A stretch of DNA of 5,461 nucleotides from an uncultured Coriobacteriaceae bacterium (GTDB lineage: Bacteria; Actinomycetota; Coriobacteriia; Coriobacteriales; Eggerthellaceae): NCBI GenBank assembly GCA_902767025.1, contig CACXFZ010000177.1, positions 1 through 5,461 on the forward strand, in the 5' to 3' direction. Positions within the stretch are counted from its first letter, which is position 1; each line of letters begins with the position of its first letter. A model generated the notes under the pieces. The model was not told the origin of the DNA. It ran no database searches and saw only the letters and a list, made by a program, of their open reading frames with translations. Below, piece after piece: positions 5,123-5,461 of this stretch. A program made the translations under genes and the position numbers.

Positions 5123-5461
5123 ATGGAAGAGACCACCACCAAGCAACTCCCCCTGATCGGCGACCCGGCTCCTGCCTTCACGGCGAACACCACGCAGGGC
5201 GAAATCAACTTCCCCGCGGACTACAAGGGCAAGTGGGCCATCCTGTTCTCGCATCCGGCCGACTTCACGCCGGTGTGCACCACCGAGTTCATGACCTTCG
5301 CCTCGATGATCGACGAGTTCCGCGAGCTGAACACCGAACTGATCGGCCTGTCGGTTGACGGACTGTTCAGCCATATCGCCTGGCTGCGCAAGATCCAGGA
5401 GCTGCAGTGGAAGGACATGAAGAACATCGAGGTCACCTTCCCGCTGATCGACGACATCCGC
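5123..5461 (+). CDS. Peroxiredoxin, Prx6/AhpC-TSA type (5' part)
   Basis: The first 113 codons of a thiol peroxidase that reduces hydrogen peroxide and organic peroxides in the cytoplasm; the window cuts off the rest. The active site SHPADFTPVCTTEF (43-56) fits the PxxxTxxC pattern, with Pro45, Thr49 and the peroxidatic Cys52. The wording HPADFTPVCTTE and the following stretch LIGLSVDGLFSHIAWLRKI are typical of the Prx6 branch, whose members are about 210-220 residues with a further C-terminal domain, not visible here. The start at 5123 has AAAGGA at 5111-5116; an in-frame ATG at 5093 has no ribosome site. The gene is divergent from the AraC-family regulator over a 165-base AT-rich gap. Whether it is 1-Cys or 2-Cys depends on the missing part. 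Confidence 0.92.
   Translation, partial: MEETTTKQLPLIGDPAPAFTANTTQGEINFPADYKGKWAILFSHPADFTPVCTTEFMTFASMIDEFRELNTELIGLSVDGLFSHIAWLRKIQELQWKDMKNIEVTFPLIDDIR

Overview
The window is high-GC bacterial chromosome. Gene content and style suggest a gut actinobacterium of the class Coriobacteriia (Eggerthella/Gordonibacter-like): a T-box-controlled TrpB2-type enzyme, an EamA/LysR pair, a one-component AraC regulator, a Prx6-type peroxiredoxin, and GC-rich intergenic 'CTCAGGATGAC' repeats. This assignment is inference from overall resemblance, not a database match.

Layout. 1-305 has no gene and carries a GC-rich repeat cluster: a 50-bp direct repeat, a 35-bp tandem array and a 12-bp-stem inverted repeat. 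306-1724 (minus) is a complete TrpB2-like gene. Its leader (about 1725-2074) holds a T-box riboswitch read as specific for tRNA-Trp, with a good sigma-70-type promoter at 2081-2109. 2160-3062 (minus) is an EamA-family ten-helix transporter. It is divergent from a LysR-type regulator at 3150-4028 (plus), with 87 bases between the two starts. 4025-4957 (minus) is an AraC-family regulator that converges on the LysR gene; both stop codons sit in one CTAG. An AT-rich control region (4958-5122) separates the AraC gene from a divergent peroxiredoxin gene (5123 onward), which is cut by the window end.

How the parts work together. The clearest regulatory logic is at trpB: when tRNA-Trp is uncharged it should bind the leader (UGG specifier; UGGC bulge matching an NCCA end with discriminator G) and favour an antiterminator that excludes the terminator just before the gene. 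This points to tryptophan supply, probably from indole plus serine, since no trpA lies in the window. The LysR and AraC genes are each divergent from a neighbour (transporter and peroxiredoxin respectively), the usual arrangement of a local regulator with its target. No ligand can be named for either regulator.

Nothing here looks like a wholly new system. The best item is the T-box leader upstream of an apparently stand-alone TrpB2; after it come the repeated motifs in the AraC/peroxiredoxin control region.
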